Below are positions 24,327-34,553 of a stretch of DNA of 64,000 nt, piece after piece. The stretch is from NCBI GenBank assembly GCA_946965045.2, contig OX337233.1:2170001-2234000 (forward strand). The letters are read 5' to 3'. The notes beneath the pieces are model-generated. The model searched no databases. It was not told the origin of the DNA and saw only the letters and a program-made list of their open reading frames with translations. Position 1 is the first letter of the stretch. Every line of letters starts with the position of its first letter. Made by a program: the position numbers and the translations under genes. The stretch is from Epithemia pelagica (taxonomy: Eukaryota > Bacillariophyta > Bacillariophyceae > Surirellales > Surirellaceae).

Positions 24327-26123
24327 TCACGACCAGTACTTCAGCGTCTTGTCAAAGCCACAGGTAACAAGGCCTTGGCATGCAGTCGTCTTGTTCGAGT
24401 GGTTCGTAGGAACAAAATCCAGACCACTGACTTGTCCAGCATGGCCTCGCAATGTATTCAAAGGTTTCCAATCTCTAGCACTCCATAGCTTGACTGTGCC
24501 ATCAAAGGAGGATGAGGCCAAACATTCACCACCCATGACATGGTCTTCACCCATTAAACTTGTCTGTAATGGAGGAAGAAACTTGACTTGGGAAATTAAA
24601 CTTGAATGAGCAGGAATTGCAGCAGCTTGCTTTCGACGTCGCAGGTCCCAAATGGCAATTACGCCATCGTCGCCCGCCGTGGCCAAATGAAAGCCATTGG
24701 GTGCAAAATCGGCCGACAAGATTCGTTTGGCATGTTGACCGGCCCAATGATGAATGGATTTGCCAGTCCGCAAATCCCACAAGTGAATAATAGTGGCAAA
24801 ATCCGTTGCGGCACACAAACTTCCATCATTGTGAAAGGACAGACCAAAGACTGGCGCAGCATGGCCGTCCTGGAGCAACAAATCTTGACCCGTTTCGATA
24901 TCCCACAAACGCCAGGTATGATCAAAACTTGTAGTCGCTACATGCCGTTTGAGCGGATGAAAACGAGTACGACACAAACGGGCTTGATGTCCTCGCAAAT
25001 GAGCCACCTCTTTGACCGTCAGAGCAGCCGTATCTGTGGACTTTTGACTGGAATTGTTCGTCGGGTCTTCTTCTTCTGCTTTGTTATCCTCTTCGACAAG
25101 CATGGGTTGTGTCGCATTAGGCTGTATTTTCCACAATTTGGCTGTGGTGTCAATCGAAGCCGTGACAAGCAGGGCTGTATTACTTGCAAGATTGCTTGAG
25201 CTAGACGATACGGGCGGTGGCGACATGAGATCCATTGCCATGATGCGATCTTCGTGACAAAGTGTCGCTTCTCCCAGTGGCATCAAGGAGGGAACGTCCC
25301 ACAGTTGTACAGATGCTGTCCATCCCGCTGTGACACAAAACGGTTGACGACCTTTTTCATTCATGGTTATTGAGCCCTGGCATATACTCGTCAAGGCACG
25401 TCGATCGGCGTATTGGGATCCCTCCAAGGTCACTTGTCGCAAATGCTGATAAGTTGGTCGACAAATAGCATCCAAACGTTGCAAGGGATTCATATCTGTA
25501 TTAGAAACATTTGCTTCATCTTCAACATTATTCTCTTCATTTGTTTTCTTTCTTTTACGATAGTGACTGCGAACCATGGTTCGTAGTTGTCGTTCTCGTT
25601 CCAATCGCAGTTTGGATCGTTCCATAGAAAATGCGGCGATCGCTTGTCGTGCTTGAATCAGTTCGGGAGATGCCCTAGTATACTTGGTCACTTGTTCCTC
25701 TTCTTCGTCATCCTCCTTCTCTTCTTTTACAGTTGTAGTAGCTTGTTTTTGCTCAAATTCTTGTTGGGCCAACGCCATGCGCAACCGTTGTCGTACATCC
25801 GCCAAGTTTTCCCCAAACAATCTCACTGGTTGTCCCATTTGTCGGAGTGCTTGCCGTACATCCTGAGGTAAGGTTGGTACATTTGTCAAGGTACCCGCTA
25901 GTTTGGTTATCTCCAGGTTATCCAAAACTGTTTGATGAGCAGCTTGTTGTGCTTGCGAGTCCTCGGTCAAGTCCATAACTTGTAAATGGGGTTGTTGCAT
26001 CATCCTTCCTGATTGACTTGACATTTCAGAGTACGGACCAGAAGTGATGCTGCTTGAATTGGCGCTACACGGGGCTGAGGATGATCTCGGAGGTGGTGGC
26101 GGCGGTGGAAACGAAGATGCCAT
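24327..26123 (-). CDS. PRP4: U4/U6 small nuclear ribonucleoprotein PRP4
   Basis: A single 598-residue frame. Residues about 82-118 are the splicing factor motif (VPTLPQDVRQALRQMGQPV ... LFGE), which defines PRP4. A Lys/Arg/Glu-rich helical linker follows, then seven WD40 blades to the C-terminus (for example TTSFDHTWRLWD, AATDFATIIHLWD, ATAGDDGVIAIWD, ending GFDKTLKYWS). PRP4 sits in the U4/U6.U5 tri-snRNP with PRP3 and helps assemble the spliceosome. The Pro-rich N-terminus (eight consecutive Pro) and a Ser-rich insert in the second blade are lineage embellishments. It is divergent from the plastid pentapeptide-repeat gene, 256 bp apart. Identification is secure. Confidence 0.93.
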   Translation of the reverse strand: MASSFPPPPPPPRSSSAPCSANSSSITSGPYSEMSSQSGRMMQQPHLQVMDLTEDSQAQQAAHQTVLDNLEITKLAGTLTNVPTLPQDVRQALRQMGQPVRLFGENLADVRQRLRMALAQQEFEQKQATTTVKEEKEDDEEEEQVTKYTRASPELIQARQAIAAFSMERSKLRLERERQLRTMVRSHYRKRKKTNEENNVEDEANVSNTDMNPLQRLDAICRPTYQHLRQVTLEGSQYADRRALTSICQGSITMNEKGRQPFCVTAGWTASVQLWDVPSLMPLGEATLCHEDRIMAMDLMSPPPVSSSSSNLASNTALLVTASIDTTAKLWKIQPNATQPMLVEEDNKAEEEDPTNNSSQKSTDTAALTVKEVAHLRGHQARLCRTRFHPLKRHVATTSFDHTWRLWDIETGQDLLLQDGHAAPVFGLSFHNDGSLCAATDFATIIHLWDLRTGKSIHHWAGQHAKRILSADFAPNGFHLATAGDDGVIAIWDLRRRKQAAAIPAHSSLISQVKFLPPLQTSLMGEDHVMGGECLASSSFDGTVKLWSARDWKPLNTLRGHAGQVSGLDFVPTNHSNKTTACQGLVTCGFDKTLKYWS

Positions 26124-26379
26124 GGTGATGACAGGGATTTGTGAGAAAAAGTAAGAATGATGTCAGGTATTGAAATGATTCTGTCGGTTACAGTTTTGAC
26201 GTACACCGTCAGTACTTTTATGCGATCCAAAAGCGGTCAGGGTATGAGAATCACCCCATCGCCCCATGTCATCAATGAATCATCGGGATCTTTTCATCTT
26301 CCCATCGACCCGACGCCCGACGCTGCGACATCGGACGCAAAGTCAGCATCCGCCGAAACTTAGCTCTGCATTTGTGACC
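26124..26379. promoter_or_regulatory. Short divergent promoter
   Basis: Only 256 bp separate the starts of PRP4 (minus) and the plastid pentapeptide-repeat gene (plus), so both promoters must lie here. No named element is recognised. Confidence 0.4.
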
Positions 26380-27212
26380 ATGATGAGAAAGAGCGTGTCG
26401 GTGTTGTTGGTTCTATCCCTCGCAGCTTGTCAGGCTTTTCAGGCGAGCCCTGCTACACAGAAACACGCGATGAGGCGCCCTGACACAGCACCACTTTTGT
26501 CTCAGCATGAGGACGATACCATAATGACGATGACAAAAAAGCTTGACGTTGTACCGACGACCATTTGTGCAATCCACCATAGAGTTGGCCAAGCGTGTGC
26601 TTCGATCGCGGCTGCTGCCTGTATTGCCCTGTCAACGGTTGGAACGCCTTTACCTGCCATGGCCGTGTCTGGTGGGGGTCTCGACTTTGCTGGTTTGGAT
26701 ATCTCGAATCAAGATTTTTCAAAAACGAATTACAAGGGCAAAGACTTTACACAAGGTACGACGGTCGCCCATGACAGGCCTAACACTGTGGAGGAATACT
26801 TGGGCCCATTTCACTCAATGACGACATGCGATGCATCTGCTTCTCTAAAATGATTCCTTGCTCTCGTTTTGAAAATACAGTGATTGCTCGTGGAACCACT
26901 TTCGCTGGAAGCAATCTTCAGGGATGTCGATTTTACAAAGCCTATCTCATTAATGCGGATTTTACTGGAGCCGATCTACGGGGTGCCGCCTTGGAGGATA
27001 CGAGTATGGATGACGCCATACTTCGAAACACTGTGGCATCAGGTGCCTACTTTTCGAGTAGCATTTTGGATGTCAAGGACTTGGAAAACGCCGACTTTTC
27101 TGATGCACAATTTCCACTCAAAACCTTGCCCCTTTTGTGTGAACGACCGGATCTCAAAGGGACCAACCCCACAACCGGTGTCGATACACGAGAGTCCGTG
27201 TTCTGTCCCTGA
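26380..27212 (+). CDS. Plastid (thylakoid lumen) pentapeptide-repeat protein, two exons
   Basis: Exons 26380-26755 and 26881-27212 (125-bp intron) give 235 residues. The N-terminus is a hydrophobic signal ending ACQAFQAS (ASAFAP-type), then a transit region and a second hydrophobic stretch ending PAMA, consistent with the thylakoid lumen. The mature part is built of pentapeptide repeats of A(D/N)LxX type (FAGLD, FSKTN, YKGKD, FAGSN, FTGAD, LRGAA), which fold as a right-handed beta helix. A Cys-containing tail (LLCERPDLKGTNPTTG ... SVFC) resembles the lumenal TL17/TL15 pentapeptide proteins of plants. Their exact role is not settled. The junction FTQ/VIARGTTF keeps the repeat register, which supports the splice. 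Confidence 0.88.
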
Positions 27213-28043
27213 CTTGATTTCCAACAAAGCACTTCCCTCCATCTTTCAATGGCCTAATAACGTCACATGATCTTGTCTGATTGATGAAAGGAAACTACGA
27301 ATCTCCTGATTGTAGACACATGTGGTACTATTCGTTCTATTCTTCAAATCATAGTTTCTACAAATCGCCATTGGCATGCGTTGCCGTCAAGGTATTGAAT
27401 GCATCAACTGAGTGAACAGACGTCATCTTGCCGACACCGAATGATTCATGGTCGAGAGTTGTTGATGCGACTCTCATATCACGAATCACAACGGGATCAG
27501 GTACTACGAGAACGAGATAATGGGGTAAGTAGTTCAGGTTTCACCCCCCCCAGCGGGGGTGTCTTATAGGGTGTAGTTTCTCTGGCCACAGAAACTACAA
27601 CCTGGTTCACAGAAACTACAACCTCAAAACCACCCCCGCTGGGGAGTATTTAGGGCGGGGAGACGCCATTCGGATTCCCCAGCGGGGGTGTTGGACCTAC
27701 ATCTGCGATTCAAGATCAACCCAGCGATGCGGATATTGAGAAAATTAAGATAAAGGAAAGCCGAGCGTGTGTATTGATTTCCTATCGGGAGTGATAAAAT
27801 TGGACTGTCTGGTTTTTGTTATTGTTGTGGAGTCTCCTTCTTCAGGGAGTGTGAGAGACCGATCAGGATGGCGAGTGGCGAGGGATTGGGTTCTCGCTTT
27901 TTTGTCGTGCCAAGAGGTTGTATCGCAGTATCGCCATCATTGATCCGCCCGTGATGACAAGACTGTTCTATCCGTTGTGTTTGTAATCTGTCATCCTTCC
28001 CACCACAAACGGGTCATCATTCAATCCTACATCCATAGCCATC
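27213..28043. other. Intergenic with clustered inverted repeats
   Basis: No gene. Three copies of a G/C palindromic motif and a GTAGTTTCT stem lie at 27,541-27,690 and are listed separately. The rest shows no motif I recognise. Confidence 0.5.
27546..27690. repeat. Cluster of inverted CCCCAGCGGGGGTG motifs and a stem-loop
   Basis: CCCCAGCGGGGGTG occurs at about 27548-27561 and 27677-27690, and its reverse complement at 27630-27643. Between them, TGTAGTTTCT (near 27572) pairs with AGAAACTACA (near 27590), and ACAGAAACTACAACCT occurs twice in tandem (about 27589 and 27609). The unit could be a degraded foldback element or a structured 3' RNA region of the upstream gene. Confidence 0.6.
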
Positions 28044-28941
28044 ATGGGTTGTTCCGCCTCGAAAAGTAAGAGAACGCTGAATCAAGTCTACCAATCTCCT
28101 CCCGAATCGGCGAAAGCGGATAAGAACGACAACTACACCTCTGAAAAGCCGAGACCTCTCATTTTTGCCATCATTCGGAACGGTCATGAGGTTGTGCGAG
28201 GGAGAATCCGAGATGTAGAAACATTTTTGCAACAAAGTGAATTGGAAAGGGCAGAAAGCGAATGGAGTCGCCTTCGATCATGGTTCAATATGCACCGCAA
28301 AATGGAACTTGGGACTGCTGACAAACCCGGCTTCTTAGCGTACGTGGACCATGAACTTTCATTATCTGTCCTGATAGCACTTCAGGACGCATTAAACAGC
28401 TCACGATGGTCAATTCTTCTTTGATTGTTGGCCTTTCTTCTCTGACCAAAGTGTTCTAGACAAGCACTGCGACAATATATCCCAAAATGAGAAGTTCTAC
28501 GAAGAATACGAACAGGTGCAAGAAAGGGCGGAGGAGCTCAATGCCGCCTTTGAGACGCGAGATCTTTTTCAGGTAAAGGGTATTTTCTACGATTATAAAG
28601 ACGCCATCTTGGCGTTACTTAAAAGGGAAGATGAAGTGCTGATGCCCAAGATCTATGACATGGCTGATAGAAACTTGAATCTCAAAAAATTCATGAAACG
28701 AGACATTCTTGGTGCCATATCCGATTCGTTTGGTTTTGAAACATTCTTAAGGTATGGCTTCACAACCCTTGAGAAAAATCACGGTGGAATGCCACGCGTC
28801 CGAGTATATGGACACGCTCTGTGGACTGTCGCATCACCGAAACAGTGGGAAAAATGGCAGGGCTGGATTCAGGATAGTGTGTCCACCCAGTCGTTCGAGG
28901 AACTTAAGGTGGCCATTGCAGAATCGCAAGTCAAGTCTTGA
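28044..28941 (+). CDS. N-myristoylated hemerythrin-like domain protein, two exons
   Basis: Exons 28044-28339 and 28452-28941 (112-bp intron) give 261 residues. The splice was chosen because it restores the continuous block GFLAVLDKHCDNIS expected of the family and keeps the frame. MGCSASK is a strong signal for N-myristoylation of Gly2 with palmitoylation of Cys3, so the protein probably sits on a membrane. The rest is a four-helix hemerythrin-like domain (RNGHEVVRG, WFNMHRKMELG, KREDEVLMPKI). A conserved tail (MPRVRVYGHALWTVASPKQWEKW) follows. Several expected diiron ligands are not His here (KRED where HxxxE is common), so oxygen or iron binding is uncertain. No nearby gene explains its role. 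Confidence 0.75.
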
Positions 28942-29353
28942 ATTTGAGACGATTTGGCTCTCATGGGGAGAGGGGTCTGCGGGGGTGAGTCCATAGGCGA
29001 CGAACATGATTGGGATATACGCGTTTACAATCACTTCACAAGGCCTTAATAGAACACTGTGGAAACAGCCGTATCTGGCTAACAATTGCACGCCCATGCA
29101 TCAGTATCTGTCGTTATGAGCCTTCATACAACGAAAGGGGCCTCTGGACCACAGTTTTGCAATGCTGTGGCCAGTACTGAATATGACGCTCCTTCACGGA
29201 TTTTAATGATATAGCTTCCCTGTTGTGCAAATCATGATGCGTCACCCGACTTAACATGATCTTTCTTCTCACGTGAAAAGGCATCGATGGCGCTTTTTGC
29301 TCAGCAAAACATGAGTTGCAAGGCGTAACCATGATATTAGGTTTCTGGTTCCT
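28942..29353. other. Convergent 3' intergenic region
   Basis: Between the 3' ends of the hemerythrin-like gene and the cyclin H gene. Nothing recognisable is present. Confidence 0.4.
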
Positions 29354-30756
29354 TTACTCTTCGATCTTGACACGCTTTGGCGGTGGCATTGCCTCAGAGT
29401 CCGGATCGGGCGTTGGTGTAGTTGCCCGAGATTCGCTCTTTTTCTTTTTCTTCTTTTTAGAATCTGACGATGAGCTAACGCCCCAATATCGAACCTTTTT
29501 GAGTTTTTTGTGTACTTGCTTCAGTTGTACCATGGTTTCATTGGTCGTGGTGTTGGTCTTTGGCAATGCTTTCAATTGGTCACATAACAAGGGCAAGGAT
29601 TCTAGCAAAGCAGACGCTTCTGATTTATCAGGAAACCGCTGGTGCACATATCCATAAAAATCAATACGCGGTGGGGGTTGTTGCTGCTTTTGCTCCTGTT
29701 GTTCCGACGACGAAAATGATTGGTCCAGGATTTCGTCTTGTGCAACAATGAGACTGGCCAACCCAATCGGCCCAGGACTATACAGTAAAGTCAAGTCGCT
29801 GCAGATTGTGACTTTTTCCAGAATCATCCTTGCTTTGTCATAAATTGGTTTCAAATCTTGTCCAGAGATGGGTCGGACGACCAGATTTTGACCCTTATCT
29901 GATTTCAAGAATGTTCGTAGATCCTCTGTCAGAGCCAAGACGGATTTAAAGGGATGAAAACAGAGCAAATCGTAGTGGCACCCTTGTAAGAGAGTCAATT
30001 CCGCCGTTATAATTTCTTGCTGTGATACAGGTGCTTGCATCTTTTCCGTCCCCTCTTGCAAATACCGTACATCGGCCATGGCATCTTCAACTTTGGACGC
30101 CAGAAACGCCGAGGCTACCATAACTGCCTTAGGATCTGCGTCAGAAAAAAAGACAAGGTATGAGAATGTGTGTGATAAAACCTGTACTTTGCATCGTCGA
30201 ATCCATCGACAATTTGTTTCACAACGTGTGTGTTGTTTAATATGGTTGGTCAACTCAACTCACCAAATATCATAACAGAGTTGGAGAGGAAGAAACGTCG
30301 GTATAGTAGCGCTGCGGTAGCTGTTACCTTGGATTCACGACGCAGTCTCGGTACAGATGCCTTGGGGCCAATTAATGTGGCAAGTTTGGATGCATAGAAC
30401 GAAATTAATGTGGATTCTTCTGCAGGAGTCAAAAACTCATGCCCTTTGCCATTTTTCGTGGGTCCTTGTGCGGCATAGTCAACCGTCATGGGATCTCCCT
30501 GCTCAGACTTGGACTTTTGTTTCTGTTCATTGTATCCGCATGCAAAGAACAATGCCGTAGGCGCTGATGCTGATGAGGATTTTGGCGTCGTTTCCGTGTC
30601 GGTGCTAGTACCGGTGTCACGTTCGATCGATTGGCTATCTTGACCCACTAACCACACTCGAGCATCATGATTTGCCTGAGATCTGCATTCTTGCATCTGA
30701 TCGGTTGATACAAACAACCATTGATTCAAATGGCTACTGTCCTGATAGTCCACCAT
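29354..30756 (-). CDS. CCNH: Cyclin H (CDK-activating kinase/TFIIH subunit), two exons
   Basis: Exons 30756-30264 and 30135-29354 (128-bp intron) give 424 residues. The N-terminus (QDSSHLNQWLF ... ECRSQAN) and the first cyclin box (SKVTATAALLYRRFFLSNSVMIF/DPKAVMVASAFLASKVED) match cyclin H. The second box (ELTLLQGCHYDLLCFHPFKSV) carries the cyclin H-type FHPF motif. Cyclin H binds CDK7 and MAT1; the trimer phosphorylates cell-cycle CDKs and, within TFIIH, the RNA polymerase II tail. Extra Gln/Ser/Lys-rich inserts, including a long loop between the Trp/Phe start and the first box and a basic Lys-run tail, make it longer than the human protein (323). Cyclin C is the closest alternative; the N-terminus favours H. 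Confidence 0.82.
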
Positions 30757-31068
30757 GGTCTACGCACAAAACAACAATGAGGGGAAATTGTTGGGTCTTT
30801 CCACGCCTTAGCGGTGGATGATGGCATAGATGTGATGCGCATTGAACATAATGCACATTCATCACGTTTGGGAGTGATCCACATCAAACTGCAGGGGTAG
30901 CACTGCTAGCTATCGGTCCTAGAATACTCCTAGTTTACATTGCGCATCATCAAACGACCGAAGGGATCTCGAAAAAGTTGCCAGGATATAAGCGGACATA
31001 TTTATCGAACGTAGTTACCGATACAGCTCTTAACAATCAAGGCCCATTTTCAGCTCGAAGGAAGCTCT
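30757..31068. other. Intergenic, no supported gene
   Basis: Lies upstream of cyclin H and downstream of the importin-alpha-like gene, both on the minus strand. Nothing recognisable is present. Confidence 0.4.
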
Positions 31069-32952
31069 CTACAAAGACTGTTGTGGTTGTTGCTGCTGCT
31101 GCGACATCCACGACGGGACGACTCGCCCTCTGCCTCTGCCCATTGATCGAGGTGGAGAATTCCGTTCTAATGGTTGCAACTGTTGTTGACCTCCAATCTT
31201 CGGGCGAGTCTCAGGAACACCAAAAGTAAAGGTCCCATCTGGAGCCAAGGCAGGAGATCCACTCTCTGTGGCACCGTATTCATCTTCTTCGTCCTCATCG
31301 TCTCTCTCGAAAAAGTCATCCAGTAAATCCAAGGCAATCTCAGCACGATCATTGACGGCGGCGAACTGAGGATTGTTACTCCCCACAGCCAGAATCGTAT
31401 GAAGGCGATCGACAACAGTAGGTTCGTGTTCGGCGGCCAAAGCTGCGGGACTATTCGGAATGCTGCGTAGAAATCGATCCAACACACGCACGGCTGACAG
31501 GGATGCACTCATGTCGGGAACCATGCTGATCTCCAACAAGGCCATCAGAAAGGTATTTTTGTCATCTGGAAGCATATTCCAAATAATGGAGGTTGTATCA
31601 TTTAGTTGATCGTCTACGGAAGCGTGCAAGGGAGGATCTGCCAATGCCAATTCCAGTGCAATCACCGCTTCACGTTTCCAATCCAATGTTCCCACGACAA
31701 CCATTCGTATCAGAGAAGGCACAAATGCTGGGATACCAACATGGGTCGATGCGTGGTGTCGCAAGCCAGCGTCCACCAGAAAACAAGATGCCGTCTTGAC
31801 ACCTTCTAGTAGTATTCCATTTTCTAGAATGCGAGTGAGATGTTGCGAGAACACGGAAAGCAACAATGGGATGAACGTCCCATCACATGCGACCGCCATA
31901 TTTCCAACGGCTTTCACAGCCGGAAACAAAAATGGAGCGTTCGAAGCTGTCGTATGCTCCATCATCAGGGCCGCCAAGGCGTGCATCAACGCTTCATCCT
32001 GACACAAGAGCTTCACAGCCGCATCTTCCCGACGAGAGACTCCCTCCAAAATCCATGCCGCATCAACAAATGTGGAGTCACTTTCTCTTTGTTGAAGCAA
32101 TGAGGTCAGTACCTGAGTCGTGAGGTTCTCCATAAAGTAGGATGCAAAGCTGGTATTGTCTTTCTGTGCCATGGCTGCGCAAAGATAGGAGGTTGTCGGT
32201 AATTGTGAAACGATTGCACTCCACGAGGGCCAGATATGATGAACAGCACTAGATCCGGCATCTTGTACAATATTTCCAAGTATGTTGGGTACCACTGGGT
32301 GGTGAACAAAAGAAAGTAGGGCAGGCAAAAGCATGGACTCTTCAAGCATTAAATCGGACCATCGCATAGGCGGGCGACCGTAATAGTTGTCATCACTCTG
32401 TTGAGCAGAGGCCGTATCTCGTCGAGTTAAGCATCCTGATATAGCGAGAAGAATTTGACAGACGCAAATAAACGTTTCTTGGTGTTGGCCGTCATTTGAG
32501 GGATTTTGATTTCGAAGTGTATGTGTGAGGAGCGTGATTATTGTTTTCGATTTATCTGGTTGGTCCGCCAAAAATTGTTCGAGAGTGACACTAGCCTGGA
32601 ATTCGCAGTTTGAAAGGGATCTTCTGATCAATTCGAGATGAGTTTGTTCTCCGGATGACGTACTGTATGTCTCCAAAGCTTGTTTGAGACGAGACGAAAC
32701 ATCATTAGAAGAACCATCAAAACCTTCACTGGAAAAAGAAGTGCTTGATTGCCCACCAAAGCGTCGAGCCTGCAACCTCTCTTCCTTGCGCTGCTTACGG
32801 ATCTGGACGCCTTCCTGCATCCGTCGTCTCACCAGGGAACGACGCAGCTCTTCCGAGCTAACCTGTCCTTTCATTTTTGTTGCGACTCGCTTCGAAGCTT
32901 TCCGTGTTGTGCTCTGGTCGACCACGCCTGAGGAGGAGGGAAACGACGACAT
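31069..32952 (-). CDS. Importin-alpha-like nuclear transport receptor
   Basis: A single 627-residue frame. The N-terminal 65 residues contain an importin-beta-binding type segment, with repeated Arg/Lys clusters (LRRSLVRRRMQEGVQIRKQRKEE). The body is all-helical ARM-like repeat sequence, with blocks such as DAAWILEGVSRREDAAVKLL and FLFPAVKAVGNMAVACD standing in for the canonical W-x-x-x-N ladder. Importin alpha binds nuclear localisation signals and couples cargo to importin beta. The repeats are divergent (the usual WALSN motifs are weak), so this is probably a lineage-specific or divergent importin alpha. The C-terminus is Gln/Pro/Arg-rich. No intron is required. Confidence 0.7.
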   Translation of the reverse strand: MSSFPSSSGVVDQSTTRKASKRVATKMKGQVSSEELRRSLVRRRMQEGVQIRKQRKEERLQARRFGGQSSTSFSSEGFDGSSNDVSSRLKQALETYSTSSGEQTHLELIRRSLSNCEFQASVTLEQFLADQPDKSKTIITLLTHTLRNQNPSNDGQHQETFICVCQILLAISGCLTRRDTASAQQSDDNYYGRPPMRWSDLMLEESMLLPALLSFVHHPVVPNILGNIVQDAGSSAVHHIWPSWSAIVSQLPTTSYLCAAMAQKDNTSFASYFMENLTTQVLTSLLQQRESDSTFVDAAWILEGVSRREDAAVKLLCQDEALMHALAALMMEHTTASNAPFLFPAVKAVGNMAVACDGTFIPLLLSVFSQHLTRILENGILLEGVKTASCFLVDAGLRHHASTHVGIPAFVPSLIRMVVVGTLDWKREAVIALELALADPPLHASVDDQLNDTTSIIWNMLPDDKNTFLMALLEISMVPDMSASLSAVRVLDRFLRSIPNSPAALAAEHEPTVVDRLHTILAVGSNNPQFAAVNDRAEIALDLLDDFFERDDEDEEDEYGATESGSPALAPDGTFTFGVPETRPKIGGQQQLQPLERNSPPRSMGRGRGRVVPSWMSQQQQQPQQSL

Positions 32953-33239
32953 ATTTTTCCACGTGTATGAAGGTAAGCAGAAAGGAAGCCAATATCGAAG
33001 ACGTGAGAGTCGGAGAAGAACCCGCTCCGTCTCCGAGCATCAAGCCAAAAATGAAACAAGAACTCACCCGGATATATGCTTTCTGTTGTGACATTTCTTT
33101 CACGTAGCCTTACACAGTTTTCAGTGCGGATTAGACTAGTCTATGCGTAACCCAAAATCCACAACAGCCACAGCAGACAATCGTCATATCTGGTATCTGG
33201 ATATCATTCTCTCTTCAGTCACTTTGATTTTCTTGTGCC

Positions 33240-34029
33240 ATGGTGCGTTAGTTTCGGTTGGATCTGCAGCATCAGTGAGCTGGTTGTTACTGGATGGCGC
33301 CCTTTTGTGACTGGCATTCCTCATCTCTGATATTTTTTGTTCCCCCTCTGACTTTTTCTCCCCTTGATACACGAATTTTTCATTGGCGGCGGCTGTGGAT
33401 TGATCGACGACGTTTCCCACGGTCGCAATCTTTATCATTTTATGGATAATATTAGTTGCCGTTGACTTTGGTCAAGGCCGCGAACGGGTCTCCCTTGCTG
33501 GTAGAACTGAAAGATGGTGACACTTACAATGGTCGGCTGGTGTCTGCGGACGCCTACATGAACATGAATTTGAGCAATGTGATTTGCACCGTCGCGGACG
33601 GATCTAAATTCTACAAATTGCCATCGGCTTATATTCGAGGCTCTGCCATAAAATATTTGCGTCTCCCAGACTCAGTCTTGGAACAGGCCAAGGAAATGGC
33701 ACAAAAAGAAGAGCAGCAACAACATCGACAACATCATCGAGGTTCTAGCGGACGTGGAGGACGCGGTAGAGGAGGTGGTCGTGGAGGTGGTGGACGCGGG
33801 GGAAGAGGAGGACCTGGAGGAGGGAGGTAAGCGCTCGTTCTACATGTAATATTGCGTCGAATGTCGCGGACTCATGCATCCAATCATGCGCTTCTCGTTT
33901 CGTATTCGTTGATGTAGAGGGAGATATGGTGCAAGAGGAGGAGGTGGGAACAGAGGTGGCAGTGGTGGTCGAGGGCCATCACCAGGGGGAAGGTACCATG
34001 GAGGAAGGGGAGGTAGAAACAACCATTGA
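33240..34029 (+). CDS. LSM4: U6 snRNA-associated Sm-like protein LSM4, three exons
   Basis: Proposed exons 33240-33242 (ATG only), 33456-33826 and 33918-34029 (introns 213 and 91 bp) give 161 residues. The body from LPLTLVKAANGSPLLVELK through NLSNVICTVADGSKFYKLP to YIRGSAIKYLRLPD is a clear LSM4 Sm fold (Sm1 and Sm2). No ATG precedes it in the exon; an acceptor (ATATTAG) sits exactly before the Leu codon where other LSM4 proteins read MLP. The nearest upstream ATG followed by a donor (ATG/GTGCGT at 33240) completes the start. The C-terminal part is an RGG-rich tail, continuing into the third exon to ...RGGRNNH. LSM4 belongs to the LSM1-7 (mRNA decay) and LSM2-8 (U6 snRNP) rings. The identity is firm; the micro-exon is inferred. 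Confidence 0.85.
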
Positions 34030-34553
34030 GATCGCCATCGAGGAAGCACTTAGTTCACATGGTGTTCTTGGATTTTCAAAGCTCAGAGGATATGTGCAGT
34101 GCATTGTGTTGTGTCAAACGGTTTCTCGAGTGAGTAAGGTTCACTATTACAGCCTAAGCGTTGCACATGTTCATGGGACGGGCTCAATACTAGTTGTAGC
34201 ATAAATAGACTCCGGGCGGGTCCCATTTCAACTGAAAGCTTGTGCTTCAACTCAAAGCCACTTGCATTGCCTTCCTACACGGAATATCCATTCTATACTA
34301 CCAACCAAGTGACTATTGATTGACGAAATAAAGGAGAGCTTTCGTAGATACCTGACAAACTACAAGCTATTATCTTACAGCTTGGTCAACTTTTACTATT
34401 GATAATGGTATACAGAGAATATTGAAAAGATGAATAATAACGTCGGTTGTGAGTTGTTGTTTGGGGAGTATGCATTTCTGGCGTCTAAATGACATGCTTA
34501 ATTTTTGTAGCAGTCGATGCATTTGGAGTCAAAAGGGGTACAGCGAAAAACGA
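34030..34553. other. Convergent 3' intergenic region
   Basis: Between the 3' ends of LSM4 and the RS-tailed membrane protein gene. AT-rich, with no recognisable gene. Confidence 0.4.

Noticed and set aside
33184-33438. 84-codon minus-strand frame
   Set aside because: Lies across the proposed first intron of LSM4 and shows no recognisable fold; kept out unless transcripts show otherwise.
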